64,000 nt of DNA from Bacillota bacterium. GTDB taxonomy: Bacteria; Bacillota; Clostridia; Lachnospirales; Lachnospiraceae. The DNA lies in contig JAEZMV010000018.1 in the NCBI GenBank assembly GCA_023414875.1, forward strand, positions 62,001-126,000. Reading direction: 5' to 3'. Within the stretch, counting starts at the first letter, position 1. Every line of letters begins with the position of its first letter. The notes beneath the pieces were generated by a model. The model was not told where the DNA came from. It worked only from the letters and a program-made list of their open reading frames with translations, and ran no database searches. Position numbers and translations under genes: made by a program. Below are positions 26,712 through 35,692 of the stretch, in pieces.

Positions 26712-28319
26712 ATGAGTATTGAGATGAATGATAAAAAAAACGCTATACTGAATGGAAAAACAGTTCTTGGCATTGAGCTTGGTTCAACCAGAATCAAGGC
26801 GGTTTTGATTGGAGAAGATAATGTACCAATTGCTTCCGGCAGTCACGACTGGGAGAATAGCTATGTGAACAATATCTGGACCTATAGTCTCGAAGAGGTT
26901 TGGAAGGGTGTACAGGATAGTTACACAAAGATGGCTAACGATGTGAAGCAGCAGTATGGAGTAACGCTTCAAACAATCGGTGCTATTGGATTTAGCGCTA
27001 TGATGCATGGTTATATGGTCTTTGACAAAGAGGAGAAGCTTTTAGTTCCCTTTAGAACCTGGCGCAATAATATTACTGAGAAGGCCTGCGAAATATTGAC
27101 TAAGGAGTTCCAATATCATATTCCACAAAGATGGAGTATTGCTCATCTTTATCAGGCTGTTTTAAATCAGGAGGAGCATGTCTCTGATATTTCATTTATG
27201 ACCACCTTAGCCGGTTATATCCATTGGAAATTGACAGGCCAAAAAGTATTAGGCGTAGGTGAAGCTTCCGGTGTATTTCCGATTAATTTGAATACTAAAA
27301 AATTCAATCAGCAAATGATTAATAAATTTAATGATTTAACCGCTGCAAAACAACTTCCTTGGAAGCTAGAGGAGATTATGCCAAAGGTATTGGTGGCAGG
27401 AGATGCTGCCGGTAATCTTACGGAAGAAGGAGCAAAGCTCCTTGATGTTTCCGGAGAATTGAAAGCAGGTATTCCTCTATGTCCTCCGGAGGGTGATGCT
27501 GGTACAGGTATGGTTGCAACGAACAGTGTTGCGAAGCGTACAGGTAATGTTTCCGCGGGAACTTCCGTATTTGCAATGATAGTCCTTGAAAAGGAATTAT
27601 CAAAAGTATATGAGGAAATAGATCTTGTTACCACACCTACCGGGAATCTGGTTGCTATGGCACATTCCAATAACTGTACTTCAGACTTAAATGCCTGGGT
27701 TGGATTATTTGATGAATTTGCGAAGGCTATCGGTATGGAGGTTGATGCTAATAAGCTATATGGAACCTTATATAACCTTGCACTTTTGGGCGACCCGGAC
27801 TGTGGTGGATTACTTTCCTACGGATATTTATCCGGAGAACATATGACGAATTTTGAAGAAGGACGTCCCTTATTCGTGCGTTCTTCTGACAGCAAATTTA
27901 ACCTTGCAAACTTTATGCGCGTGAATTTATTCGCTGCACTCGGAGCTTTGAAAATTGGTCTGGATATTCTTCTGAAAGAAGAAGGGGTAAAACTGGATGA
28001 AATCCTGGGCCATGGCGGCTTATTCAAGACCAAAGGAGTTGGTCAGAAAATCATGGCAGCGGCAATCGGAGTTCCTGTTTCCGTGATGGAAACCGCAGGA
28101 GAAGGCGGAGCCTGGGGTATTGCCCTACTTGCCTCTTACATGATTAATAAGGATGAGAACGAGACACTGGAGGATTATCTTAACAAGAAGGTGTTTGCGG
28201 ATAAAGTAGGCTCTAAAATTGATCCTGAAGCCAAGGATATGGAGGGCTTTGAGCAGTTTATGAAACGTTATACGAAGGGTCTTGCCATTGAAAGGGCTGC
28301 CGTAGATAATCTAAAATAA
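26712..28319 (+). CDS. araB: FGGY family kinase, probable L-ribulokinase
   Basis: FGGY carbohydrate kinase, 535 residues, expected to phosphorylate L-ribulose. The N-terminal ATPase fold has LGIELGSTRIKAVLIG; the central region has FSAMMHGYMVF and the C-terminal domain has ILGHGGLFKTKGVGQKIMAAAIG. The sequence belongs to the clostridial FGGY group that replaces classical AraB rather than to E. coli-type AraB, so the gene symbol rests on its place after araA and araD. GGGAGG precedes the ATG. A strong terminator follows. Confidence 0.85.
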   Translation: MSIEMNDKKNAILNGKTVLGIELGSTRIKAVLIGEDNVPIASGSHDWENSYVNNIWTYSLEEVWKGVQDSYTKMANDVKQQYGVTLQTIGAIGFSAMMHGYMVFDKEEKLLVPFRTWRNNITEKACEILTKEFQYHIPQRWSIAHLYQAVLNQEEHVSDISFMTTLAGYIHWKLTGQKVLGVGEASGVFPINLNTKKFNQQMINKFNDLTAAKQLPWKLEEIMPKVLVAGDAAGNLTEEGAKLLDVSGELKAGIPLCPPEGDAGTGMVATNSVAKRTGNVSAGTSVFAMIVLEKELSKVYEEIDLVTTPTGNLVAMAHSNNCTSDLNAWVGLFDEFAKAIGMEVDANKLYGTLYNLALLGDPDCGGLLSYGYLSGEHMTNFEEGRPLFVRSSDSKFNLANFMRVNLFAALGALKIGLDILLKEEGVKLDEILGHGGLFKTKGVGQKIMAAAIGVPVSVMETAGEGGAWGIALLASYMINKDENETLEDYLNKKVFADKVGSKIDPEAKDMEGFEQFMKRYTKGLAIERAAVDNLK

Positions 28320-28426
28320 TTCTTTTCAAATAGAATCGACTTAGTCTGTACGGAAGGAACTCATAATTAGTGGGGCTTAAGTAACAGGTTAAGAACTAAT
28401 CTTGTATTAAAATGTATATAATTATT

Positions 28427-28463
28427 AAAGGGCTTGTATCAAAATTGGTACAGGCCTTTTTTT
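28427..28463 (+). terminator. terminator of the araADB operon
   Basis: A 14-pair stem with wobble pairs (28427-28440 with 28447-28460) around AAAATT, followed by seven T. Confidence 0.92.
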
Positions 28464-28957
28464 CACGTTCATAGAGTCGCAATGGAAAAATAGGAATAAG
28501 CAACTAAGATACGAGATGATGCTATATTTTTGATAATTATGTAAAATAATAGTATATTTTGGGCTTGTTTTTTGCGATACAAGGTTTTTTTATTAAAAAT
28601 ACAGGATAATTTTAATAATTAGTTTTAATCTAGTAGACAACCGTAAAAAGTTGCTGTAAAGTATAATTATATTGGTACTTATGATAGATTTTGCCAGATA
28701 AATTAATATTGTTTTGTGAAATTTTTCGTAAACCAAGGAAACTTTTAGGGAAAAGATAAAATTAAGGAGGATGAGTATTAGGCACATCATGAGGAGCCTC
28801 TAACGGGAGGATTTTTGTACAGATTAATATGGTTGGTTTAGCGGGGAGCAAACCTAATCGGAGGAGTATAAGGGTAAATTATTTACTGATTAATTATTTA
28901 ATTCTTTACTGATTAATTCTTTACAAAGATTTATTAATAAGGATAAGGAGAATTACT
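28464..28957 (+). other. long chemoreceptor leader with several SD-like motifs
   Basis: No gene over 20 codons is supported. Four ribosome-site-like sequences occur in order: AAGGAGG near 28764, GGGAGG near 28805, GGAGGAG near 28860 and AAGGAG near 28945, the last serving the chemoreceptor gene. Two tiny ORFs follow the first two (ten codons from 28771; eight codons from a TTG near 28814). GGTTT and AAACC around 28834-28853 can pair, and TTTACTGATTAATT is directly repeated near 28880 and 28907. No known riboswitch fits. Confidence 0.4.
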
Positions 28958-31075
28958 ATGGGGAAACGAAGGCAAAATGGACGGGATTTACAGAAACAAA
29001 AACGGAAAGAGGATATAATTACATATATAATAAAAAATAATTTAAAGCAGGTTTTAAATCAATTAACTACAATCAAGGTTAAATTGTTTTTTTCCTATTC
29101 GGTACCGATTGTTTGTATTATATTATTGGGTATCAAGTCCTATGAGAATGCTTCTGAGGGTATTAAGAACAGCTATGAGCAATCTACCACCCAGTCAATC
29201 AATATGACAAGCGATTATATTCAATTCGGACTGGAAGCAACAGATGCTCTGGCGCAACAATATATAAAGGATGTAATGATTCAGAATTACTTCATGGGTA
29301 ATTATGAAGGTGATGAGAAAGAAAGCAAGTCGGTTTACCGAACCATACGAAGTGTACTTCTTGCAAAACAGACGACAGATAATTTTATTTCAGAAATCTA
29401 TATATTCTCCGACAAGGTTAAACCAATTACAACTTTGAAGAAGGATGTGGAATTCAGTATAGAAGATTTCTTTCAAACAGATTACGGAAAATCAGTTCGT
29501 GCCAATGAAAGAAGGTCAATATGGAACGGAAAGGACCAGTTCCTAATGGATAAGTTAGGTACTGACTGTGCTCTTCGTCTCGTAAGACGACTGGATGGTG
29601 TCGAAGCTGTTATTGTTATTGATATAAAATTAGACACAATCAATACTATCTTAGCGAATCTGGGAATTGGTGAGGATGGTGTTATTTCACTGGTAACACC
29701 CGATTCAAGAGAAATTATCAGCGGTAGTAAATACGAAGGTGTCGAACATGTATTTACCGGTAAGGAATTCTTTGATAGTACAGTGAACAGTAAGGAAACA
29801 AGAAAAGCCTTTTATGTTAAAAATAAAGGAAAAGATAACCTGTTCATATATTCAAAGATAGGTGAAACGGGATCAACTATCTGTTCTATGATACCAAAAG
29901 ATTCCTTATTAAACCGGGCCGATACGATCAAAAAGGTAACTGTTAGTATTGTAGTTATAGCCTGTATCGTAGCTGTATTGATTGGTGGAATGATTTCCAT
30001 CGGTATCGATAAAGCCATCAAGAATATTATAGCAGGACTCAAACGTGCGGCAAAGGGCGATATGACTGTAGAGTTTCAATCGAAACGTAAGGATGAGTTC
30101 CATGTCCTGAACACAGAGATGCAGAATACCTTTTTGAATGTAAAGAGATTAATCAAGCAGGTGAAGCAGCTTAGTTCCGAGGTATCGGACTCCTCCGCCA
30201 ATGTTGCAAAAACCTCGGAGGCGTTTTTACAGGCTTCGGAAAGCATCTCAGAAGCTATGAAGGAGATAGAACAGGGTATTGGCCAACAGGCAAACGATGC
30301 AGAAGAGTGTCTGTTGCAGATGGATAATCTCTCGGGTAAAATTGCTGTTGTAAGTGTGAATACAAAAGAAATCAGTAAAATTGCAGATGATACAAAAGCA
30401 AGTATTAATGATGGAACCATTGTGACACAGGATCTGAATAACCAGACAAAAGCTACGATGGAGATAGCAACTGCAATCATCAGTGAAATTGAGGCTCTAG
30501 AGAAAAAATCGTTATCCATCAGTGCAATTATCAGTGTAATTAATGATATTGCAAATCAAACTAACTTGTTGTCCCTGAATGCTTCCATAGAGGCTTCCAG
30601 AGCCGGTGAATATGGAAGGGGCTTTGCGGTAGTTGCTGATGAAATTAGAAAACTTGCTGAGCAATCCAGAAAATCAGTAAGTGAAATTCAAAAGATTATT
30701 AAGAATATTCAAGATGGTACAAAAAATGCGGTGTTGACAGCTAAGAAGGCAGAGAATGTTATGCTGCAGCAGGAAACAGCAGTTGAAAACACTACCCATT
30801 CGTACCAGACGATTAATAAAAATGTTGAGAAGCTGGTAATTAACTTGAACGGTATTCTTGAGAATATTGATAATATTGAACAGGCAAGAGTTAGCACCTT
30901 AGGTTCGATTGAGAATATCTCAGCGGTACTCGAAGAAACTGCGGCTTCCTCGAATACAGTTAACCAGACGGCTTACGATCAGTTAAAGACCGTTGAAACC
31001 CTAAATGAAGCTGCCAGCAGCTTAAATACCAATTCTGATAAGCTAGTAAGTGCAGTAGATGCATTTACGGTATAG
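28958..31075 (+). CDS. methyl-accepting chemotaxis protein
   Basis: Membrane chemoreceptor, 705 residues. An unusually long basic cytoplasmic N-terminus (about 1-42) precedes the first membrane segment (about 45-62). The extracytoplasmic sensor is of the double-Cache type (about 65-320), a second membrane segment follows (about 323-347), then HAMP (to about 400) and the signalling domain. The hairpin tip is recognisable as INDIANQTNLLSLNASIEASRAGE. The cell therefore probably has a chemotaxis system, encoded elsewhere. Its position after the arabinose genes invites a role in sensing sugars, but nothing in the sequence proves the ligand. Confidence 0.93.
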   Translation: MGKRRQNGRDLQKQKRKEDIITYIIKNNLKQVLNQLTTIKVKLFFSYSVPIVCIILLGIKSYENASEGIKNSYEQSTTQSINMTSDYIQFGLEATDALAQQYIKDVMIQNYFMGNYEGDEKESKSVYRTIRSVLLAKQTTDNFISEIYIFSDKVKPITTLKKDVEFSIEDFFQTDYGKSVRANERRSIWNGKDQFLMDKLGTDCALRLVRRLDGVEAVIVIDIKLDTINTILANLGIGEDGVISLVTPDSREIISGSKYEGVEHVFTGKEFFDSTVNSKETRKAFYVKNKGKDNLFIYSKIGETGSTICSMIPKDSLLNRADTIKKVTVSIVVIACIVAVLIGGMISIGIDKAIKNIIAGLKRAAKGDMTVEFQSKRKDEFHVLNTEMQNTFLNVKRLIKQVKQLSSEVSDSSANVAKTSEAFLQASESISEAMKEIEQGIGQQANDAEECLLQMDNLSGKIAVVSVNTKEISKIADDTKASINDGTIVTQDLNNQTKATMEIATAIISEIEALEKKSLSISAIISVINDIANQTNLLSLNASIEASRAGEYGRGFAVVADEIRKLAEQSRKSVSEIQKIIKNIQDGTKNAVLTAKKAENVMLQQETAVENTTHSYQTINKNVEKLVINLNGILENIDNIEQARVSTLGSIENISAVLEETAASSNTVNQTAYDQLKTVETLNEAASSLNTNSDKLVSAVDAFTV

Positions 31076-31122
31076 AAATTATATTAATTATATAATAAGT
31101 TGCAAAGAGCACACTAAAATTG

Positions 31123-31162
31123 AGAGGCCATGGTTGATATATTCATGGTCTCTTTATTTTTG
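31123..31162 (+). terminator. terminator of the chemoreceptor gene
   Basis: AGAGGCCATG (31123-31132) pairs with CATGGTCTCT (31144-31153), one wobble, followed by TTATTTTTG. Confidence 0.88.
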
Positions 31163-31184
31163 TGTGTCCAGTAAAACCTTTTCA

Positions 31185-31213
31185 TTGAAAAATATGGTAT
31201 ATTATGGTATATT
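31185..31213 (+). promoter_or_regulatory. promoter of the ion-channel gene
   Basis: TTGAAA (31185-31190), 17 bases, TATATT (31208-31213). The sequence ATGGTATATT is repeated in and beside the -10 box. Confidence 0.55.
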
Positions 31214-31309
31214 ATATAAAATTGCAGATTATCGTTATCGGAAATATATAATTAACTTTATTCTGCGTACAAAAGATTTTAAAAGAGAAACCAGGGAGGA
31301 AACTATTAA

Positions 31310-33175
31310 ATGAAAAAGAACAAACCGAAGTTTTGGGACAGAATAAAGTATCAATTCGATAATCTGATGTCTAAGGGTACCATAGCACTGGTCGCAATGT
31401 TATTTTTAATTACGACGATTGTAGTAGTGATCACTGGCATTTTAGGTGCAGTGACCAATTCTGAGCTGACTGCCGGAAAATCAATATGGCAGAGTTTGAT
31501 GCATGCTATTGATGCGGGGACTTTGGCGGGAGATAATACCTCAAGTGTGTGGTATGTGGTATTAATGTCAGTGGTAACGATTTGTGGTATATTTATTACT
31601 AGTATATTAATCGGTATTATCAGCACCGGATTTGAGACAAAACTGAATGAACTTAGAAAAGGAACTTCCAAGGTAATAGAAACAGGACATACTGTGGTCA
31701 TTGGATTTAGTGACAGTATATATACCATCTTAACAGAACTTATTGAGGCAGGGGAAAATCAAAAGAAAAACTGTATCGTAGTACTAGGTGAAGAAGAAAA
31801 AGAAGTAATGGAAGAAAGCATCAAGGGTAATATCAAAAACTTCAAAACAACAAGAATTATATGTAAGTCGGGAAAATTGACCGAAGCATACCTCTTGGAA
31901 AGGGCATCCTTAGAAACCAGTAAATCAATCATCATTAACCAGGAGGAGGATTTTTCTGTTATAAAAATCATTCTTGCTGTGGTTAATTATTTGAAGTCAA
32001 AGAATGCTTTTAATAGTGATATGCATATTACCTCTATGATTCATAATAAGGCCAATTTGGATGCTGCTAAGATAGCCGGTGAAGGAAAGGCTGAGATTTT
32101 ATTTTTTGAGGAAGCATTATCAAGAATTATTGCACACACCTGTAGGCAGCCTGGATTATCAATTGTACTGACTGAGTTTTTTGATTTTGGCGGAGATGAG
32201 TTTTATTTTGAGAACTTTCCGGAGCTGGAGGGTAAGACGTTTGGAGATGTACTGAATCTGTTTGAGATTTCTACCGTAATCGGTTTACAGCATGATGGAA
32301 ACGTAATGATGAATCCACCGATGGATACCATATTAAGTGCCAAAGATCAAATTATTCATCTGGCTTCGGATGATAATACTTCAAAACCGAGAACCAGTCA
32401 GCCGAAGGTAGATATTTCAGTGAGGTCAACTTCTACTAACACTGATATTGAAACGAAGAGACCACTTCTGGTTTTGGGTTATAATAATTTTCTTCCTGAG
32501 ATTCTTATGGAGTTAGATAATTACGCAGTCCCAGGAACGATGGTTACCATAGCGAATGTAGAATTTCCGGAGGAATCTGATATTAAGGATGTATATGAGA
32601 ATATTGTTGTTGATCAGGTTGAATGTAATATATATAATCGCAATGAATTAGAAGAATTGATTAACGATACAACAGAGGATATTCTCCTATTAAGCAATCC
32701 GGAAGAAGGTGCTGATGAATCGGATTCAAAGACATTGCTATTACTGATACAACTTAGAGATATAGAGGGCAAGTGGAATAGAGAATTTAATATTACCAGT
32801 GAAATGTGCTCGGTAAGCAATCAAAAATTAGCTAAGGTTGCTAATGTTAACGACTTCGTAGTTGGAAGTACAATTACCAATTTGATCATAACCCAGGTTT
32901 CCGAGAATCGTAATCTGGCTTTACTGTTTGAGGATCTTTTAGATGCAGATGGCTCTGAACTGTATATGAAAAAGGCATCCCGCTATATAAAAACGGGAAT
33001 CGAAACAGATTTCTATACAATTACTGAGATTGCAAGAAAAAGAAATGAAATTGCAGTTGGATATAAGAAAATATCTGATGAGGGTATTCAGGTGGTAACC
33101 AATCCAAATAAATCAGAAAAGATAATGTTCCGGGAGGAAGATTATTTAATTGTTATAGCTGAGGATAATAATTAA
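31310..33175 (+). CDS. CASTOR/POLLUX-like ion channel with RCK-type domains
   Basis: Membrane protein of 621 residues that resembles the CASTOR/POLLUX family of ligand-gated ion channels and bacterial relatives. It has two membrane segments (about 24-48 and 80-105) around a pore-loop-like stretch (MHAIDAGTLAGD). The cytoplasmic part contains two tandem Rossmann/RCK-like halves, the first from about residue 125 (TGHTVVIGFSDSIYTILTEL) and the second from about 395 (RPLLVLGYNNFLPEILMEL). Plant members pass calcium or potassium in nuclear membranes; bacterial members are poorly studied. An alternative label is TrkA-N domain potassium channel. GGGAGG precedes the ATG. It stands alone between two terminators. 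Confidence 0.8.
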   Translation: MKKNKPKFWDRIKYQFDNLMSKGTIALVAMLFLITTIVVVITGILGAVTNSELTAGKSIWQSLMHAIDAGTLAGDNTSSVWYVVLMSVVTICGIFITSILIGIISTGFETKLNELRKGTSKVIETGHTVVIGFSDSIYTILTELIEAGENQKKNCIVVLGEEEKEVMEESIKGNIKNFKTTRIICKSGKLTEAYLLERASLETSKSIIINQEEDFSVIKIILAVVNYLKSKNAFNSDMHITSMIHNKANLDAAKIAGEGKAEILFFEEALSRIIAHTCRQPGLSIVLTEFFDFGGDEFYFENFPELEGKTFGDVLNLFEISTVIGLQHDGNVMMNPPMDTILSAKDQIIHLASDDNTSKPRTSQPKVDISVRSTSTNTDIETKRPLLVLGYNNFLPEILMELDNYAVPGTMVTIANVEFPEESDIKDVYENIVVDQVECNIYNRNELEELINDTTEDILLLSNPEEGADESDSKTLLLLIQLRDIEGKWNREFNITSEMCSVSNQKLAKVANVNDFVVGSTITNLIITQVSENRNLALLFEDLLDADGSELYMKKASRYIKTGIETDFYTITEIARKRNEIAVGYKKISDEGIQVVTNPNKSEKIMFREEDYLIVIAEDNN

Positions 33176-33202
33176 TAAAGCAGAATACAAATAAGAAACC
33201 AT

Positions 33203-33242
33203 AAGCATCAGGGCCTGAAAATTTGGTCTTGGTGCTTTTTTC
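33203..33242 (+). terminator. terminator of the ion-channel gene
   Basis: AAGCATCAGGGCC (33203-33215) pairs with GGTCTTGGTGCTT (33225-33237) with wobbles, followed by a T-run. Confidence 0.88.
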
Positions 33243-33636
33243 AATAGGAAATTGCGTTCTTTGAAGACTCTTTGTTCGATTTCGATTAAATCAGCGATTG
33301 GTTATAGTTGAAAGCATGAAGTAATGAACAGATAAAAAGTAACAAATGAAACCAATCAGTAAAAAAATGGTTAATAATGTAAAGTTTAACACCGCAATCA
33401 CCTAAGAAAATAAAAAAAATAAATAAAATTTTTAGAAATATTAATGAATATTTATATGTTTATTATTATAAATATAAGAGACAAAATTCCCCACCAGACA
33501 TACACCAATTTACATCAAATAACTTAAAATGATATATTCTGTGAATACAGAAAGACTGTGAAATATGATATTTGATCCATTTTTATGATTAAAAAATGTA
33601 TAAACATTAAAGAATTTAAGTTCCCGCATTAGGTAC
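33243..33636 (+). other. AT-rich intergenic region before opp
   Basis: About 390 bases of very AT-rich sequence with no supported gene and no clear RNA structure. The regulatory elements of the opp operon lie at its right end. Confidence 0.5.
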
Positions 33637-33661
33637 AAATGTATTCCCACGACATACATTT
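33637..33661 (+). promoter_or_regulatory. inverted repeat upstream of the opp promoter
   Basis: AAATGTAT (33637-33644) and ATACATTT (33654-33661) are perfect inverted arms nine bases apart, ending three bases before the -35 box. Likely a regulator-binding site for the oligopeptide operon; the regulator is unknown. Confidence 0.6.
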
Positions 33662-33663
33662 AT

Positions 33664-33692
33664 TTGACTTATTTACTGATAGATGCTATAAT
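33664..33692 (+). promoter_or_regulatory. strong promoter of oppDFBCA
   Basis: TTGACT (33664-33669), 17 bases, TATAAT (33687-33692), near-consensus sigma-A promoter about 40 bases before oppD. Confidence 0.8.
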
Positions 33693-33733
33693 TCTGCCAT
33701 ATATTAATTAATACAAATTATTAAGTGAGGGTT

Positions 33734-34747
33734 ATGATGGAGAAGAAGGAGTTACTTAGAATAAGCAATCTTGTAACATCTTTTCGTATTAATGGCCAAT
33801 ATTATGCAGCAGTAGATGATGTATCATTGAGTGTAAATGAAAATGAAGTTTTTGCCATAGTCGGGGAATCGGGTTGTGGTAAAAGTGCATTGGCTCTTTC
33901 TATTATGAATCTACATAATAAGGCATATACGAAAATTGAAGGCAATATATACTTTAATAATAAGGATTTATTGTCCTTGAGTATAAACGAGCTCAATAAA
34001 GTCAGAGGTAAAGATATTGGAATGATATTCCAGGATCCCTTAACAGCATTAAATCCATTGATGAAGGTCGGAGCCCAGATTGAGGAGACGCTGACGTTTC
34101 ATACGAATCTGGATAAAAAGGCTAGGAAATCCCGTGCGATTGAATTGTTGACCGATGTTGGTATTCAATCACCTGAGCTTACCTATGATCAATTCCCGCA
34201 TGAATTGTCAGGTGGTATGAGACAGCGTGCAATGATTGCAATTGCGCTTGCTTGTAAGCCATCTCTCGTTATAGCGGATGAACCTACAACTGCACTTGAT
34301 GTAACCATTCAGGCTCAGATTCTGGATTTACTTAAAAAGTTACAGAAAGAAATGAAATCCGGCATTATTCTAATTACACATGACCTAGGTGTTGTTGCTG
34401 AAATGGCAGACAAGGTAGCCGTAATGTATGCCGGACAAATTGTTGAAACAGCTGATACACTAGAATTATTTACGAATCCCAAACATCCCTATACACGTTC
34501 CTTGCTGGCTTCAGTTCCGAATGCTTCTTCACAGAGCGAGGAAAATGCAAGATTACATGTAATTCAGGGTATGGTACCTTCTCTTGTCAAGATGAAACGT
34601 GACGGATGTCGTTTTTCACCTCGTATTGAGTGGATTGATTCCTCCAAGCACGAAGAAAAACCGGTATATCATGAAGTGAATCCGGGACATTTTGTACTTT
34701 GCTCCTGCTATAAGGATTTTCATTTTAATGAGGGAAAGGAGAATTAG
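33734..34747 (+). CDS. oppD: oligopeptide ABC transporter ATP-binding protein OppD
   Basis: One of two ATPases powering a dipeptide/oligopeptide importer. Walker A GESGCGKS, signature LSGGMRQR, Walker B LVIADEPTTALD and the C-terminal oligopeptide-transporter extension (NPKHPYTRSLLASVP) with Cys residues that in relatives bind an iron-sulfur cluster. ATG at 33734 or 33737 is chosen because GAGGG lies six bases upstream; the in-frame GTG at 33725 overlaps that site. About 337 residues. First gene of the five-gene operon, two bases before oppF. Confidence 0.93.
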   Translation: MMEKKELLRISNLVTSFRINGQYYAAVDDVSLSVNENEVFAIVGESGCGKSALALSIMNLHNKAYTKIEGNIYFNNKDLLSLSINELNKVRGKDIGMIFQDPLTALNPLMKVGAQIEETLTFHTNLDKKARKSRAIELLTDVGIQSPELTYDQFPHELSGGMRQRAMIAIALACKPSLVIADEPTTALDVTIQAQILDLLKKLQKEMKSGIILITHDLGVVAEMADKVAVMYAGQIVETADTLELFTNPKHPYTRSLLASVPNASSQSEENARLHVIQGMVPSLVKMKRDGCRFSPRIEWIDSSKHEEKPVYHEVNPGHFVLCSCYKDFHFNEGKEN

Positions 34748-34749
34748 TC

Positions 34750-35676
34750 ATGGCACTTCTTGAGGTAAAGAATTTAAAGGTGCATTACCCAATCAAGGGC
34801 GGTATATTAGGTGGAATTCAGGATTATGTCAGAGCAGTAGACGGTGTCTCCTTCTCGATTGAAGAGGGTGAAACCATGGGATTAGTCGGTGAATCCGGCT
34901 CCGGTAAAAGTACATCCGGTAAAGCAGTAATCGGTCTGGCTAAGATTACTAAGGGTCAGATATTGTTTGATGGTGAAGACATCACAAAGTATGTTGGAAA
35001 AAATCGTTCTCCTTATCGAAGAGGGGTACAGATGATTTTTCAGGATGCTTATTCTTCCTTAAATCCAAAGAAGAGAGTATCTGATATTATAGCAGAACCG
35101 CTTCATAATTTTGAAAAATTATCGCGTGCCGAGGAAAGAAAACGTATTGACGAGTTATTGGATATCGTTGGTCTTTCTCCGGAAACAGCATTAAAATATC
35201 CCTTCGAATTCTCCGGTGGTCAACGTCAAAGAATTGGTATTGCCCGTGCAATGGCATTAAAGCCAAGATTAATTATAGCTGACGAACCGGTATCTGCGCT
35301 CGATTTATCCGTACAAGCGCAGGTTTTAAATTTTATGAAAGATATACAGGAGCAGTTTAAACTGGCATATCTGTTTATCAGTCATGATCTCGGTGTAGTT
35401 GAACATATGTGTAATGATATTGCGATTATGCATAAAGGTCGTTTTGTTGAGATGGGAAGTAAGGAGAATATTTATGAAAATCCTACTCATATCTATACCA
35501 AACGATTAATTGCAGCAATTCCTGATATTGATCCATTAAAGAGAGAAGAGACTCAGAGGTTCAGAGACAAAGTTGCTGAAGAATATACACAAAAATATAA
35601 CGAGTATTATGACTCCAATCATCAGGTATATGATTTGAAAAAAATAAGTAACAAGCATTATGTTGCTTTGCCATAG
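34750..35676 (+). CDS. oppF: oligopeptide ABC transporter ATP-binding protein OppF
   Basis: Second ATPase of the importer, 308 residues. Walker A GESGSGKS, signature FSGGQRQR, Walker B LIIADEPVSALD and switch His in LFISHDLGVVEHM are all present. The C-terminal TKRLIAAIPDIDP segment marks the peptide-transporter subfamily. It starts two bases after the oppD stop, and oppB follows 16 bases later. Confidence 0.94.
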   Translation: MALLEVKNLKVHYPIKGGILGGIQDYVRAVDGVSFSIEEGETMGLVGESGSGKSTSGKAVIGLAKITKGQILFDGEDITKYVGKNRSPYRRGVQMIFQDAYSSLNPKKRVSDIIAEPLHNFEKLSRAEERKRIDELLDIVGLSPETALKYPFEFSGGQRQRIGIARAMALKPRLIIADEPVSALDLSVQAQVLNFMKDIQEQFKLAYLFISHDLGVVEHMCNDIAIMHKGRFVEMGSKENIYENPTHIYTKRLIAAIPDIDPLKREETQRFRDKVAEEYTQKYNEYYDSNHQVYDLKKISNKHYVALP

Positions 35677-35692
35677 AAAGTGAGATAAGAAT

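Noticed and set aside
28740..28957. Known riboswitch (cyclic di-GMP, glycine, cyclic di-AMP) before the chemoreceptor
   Set aside because: None of the conserved cores of these classes could be found; only short stems and SD-like motifs are visible.
31059..31313. 84-residue plus-strand ORF overlapping the chemoreceptor end
   Set aside because: It runs through the chemoreceptor terminator and the next promoter, lacks a ribosome site and overlaps both neighbours. Chance ORF in AT-rich DNA.
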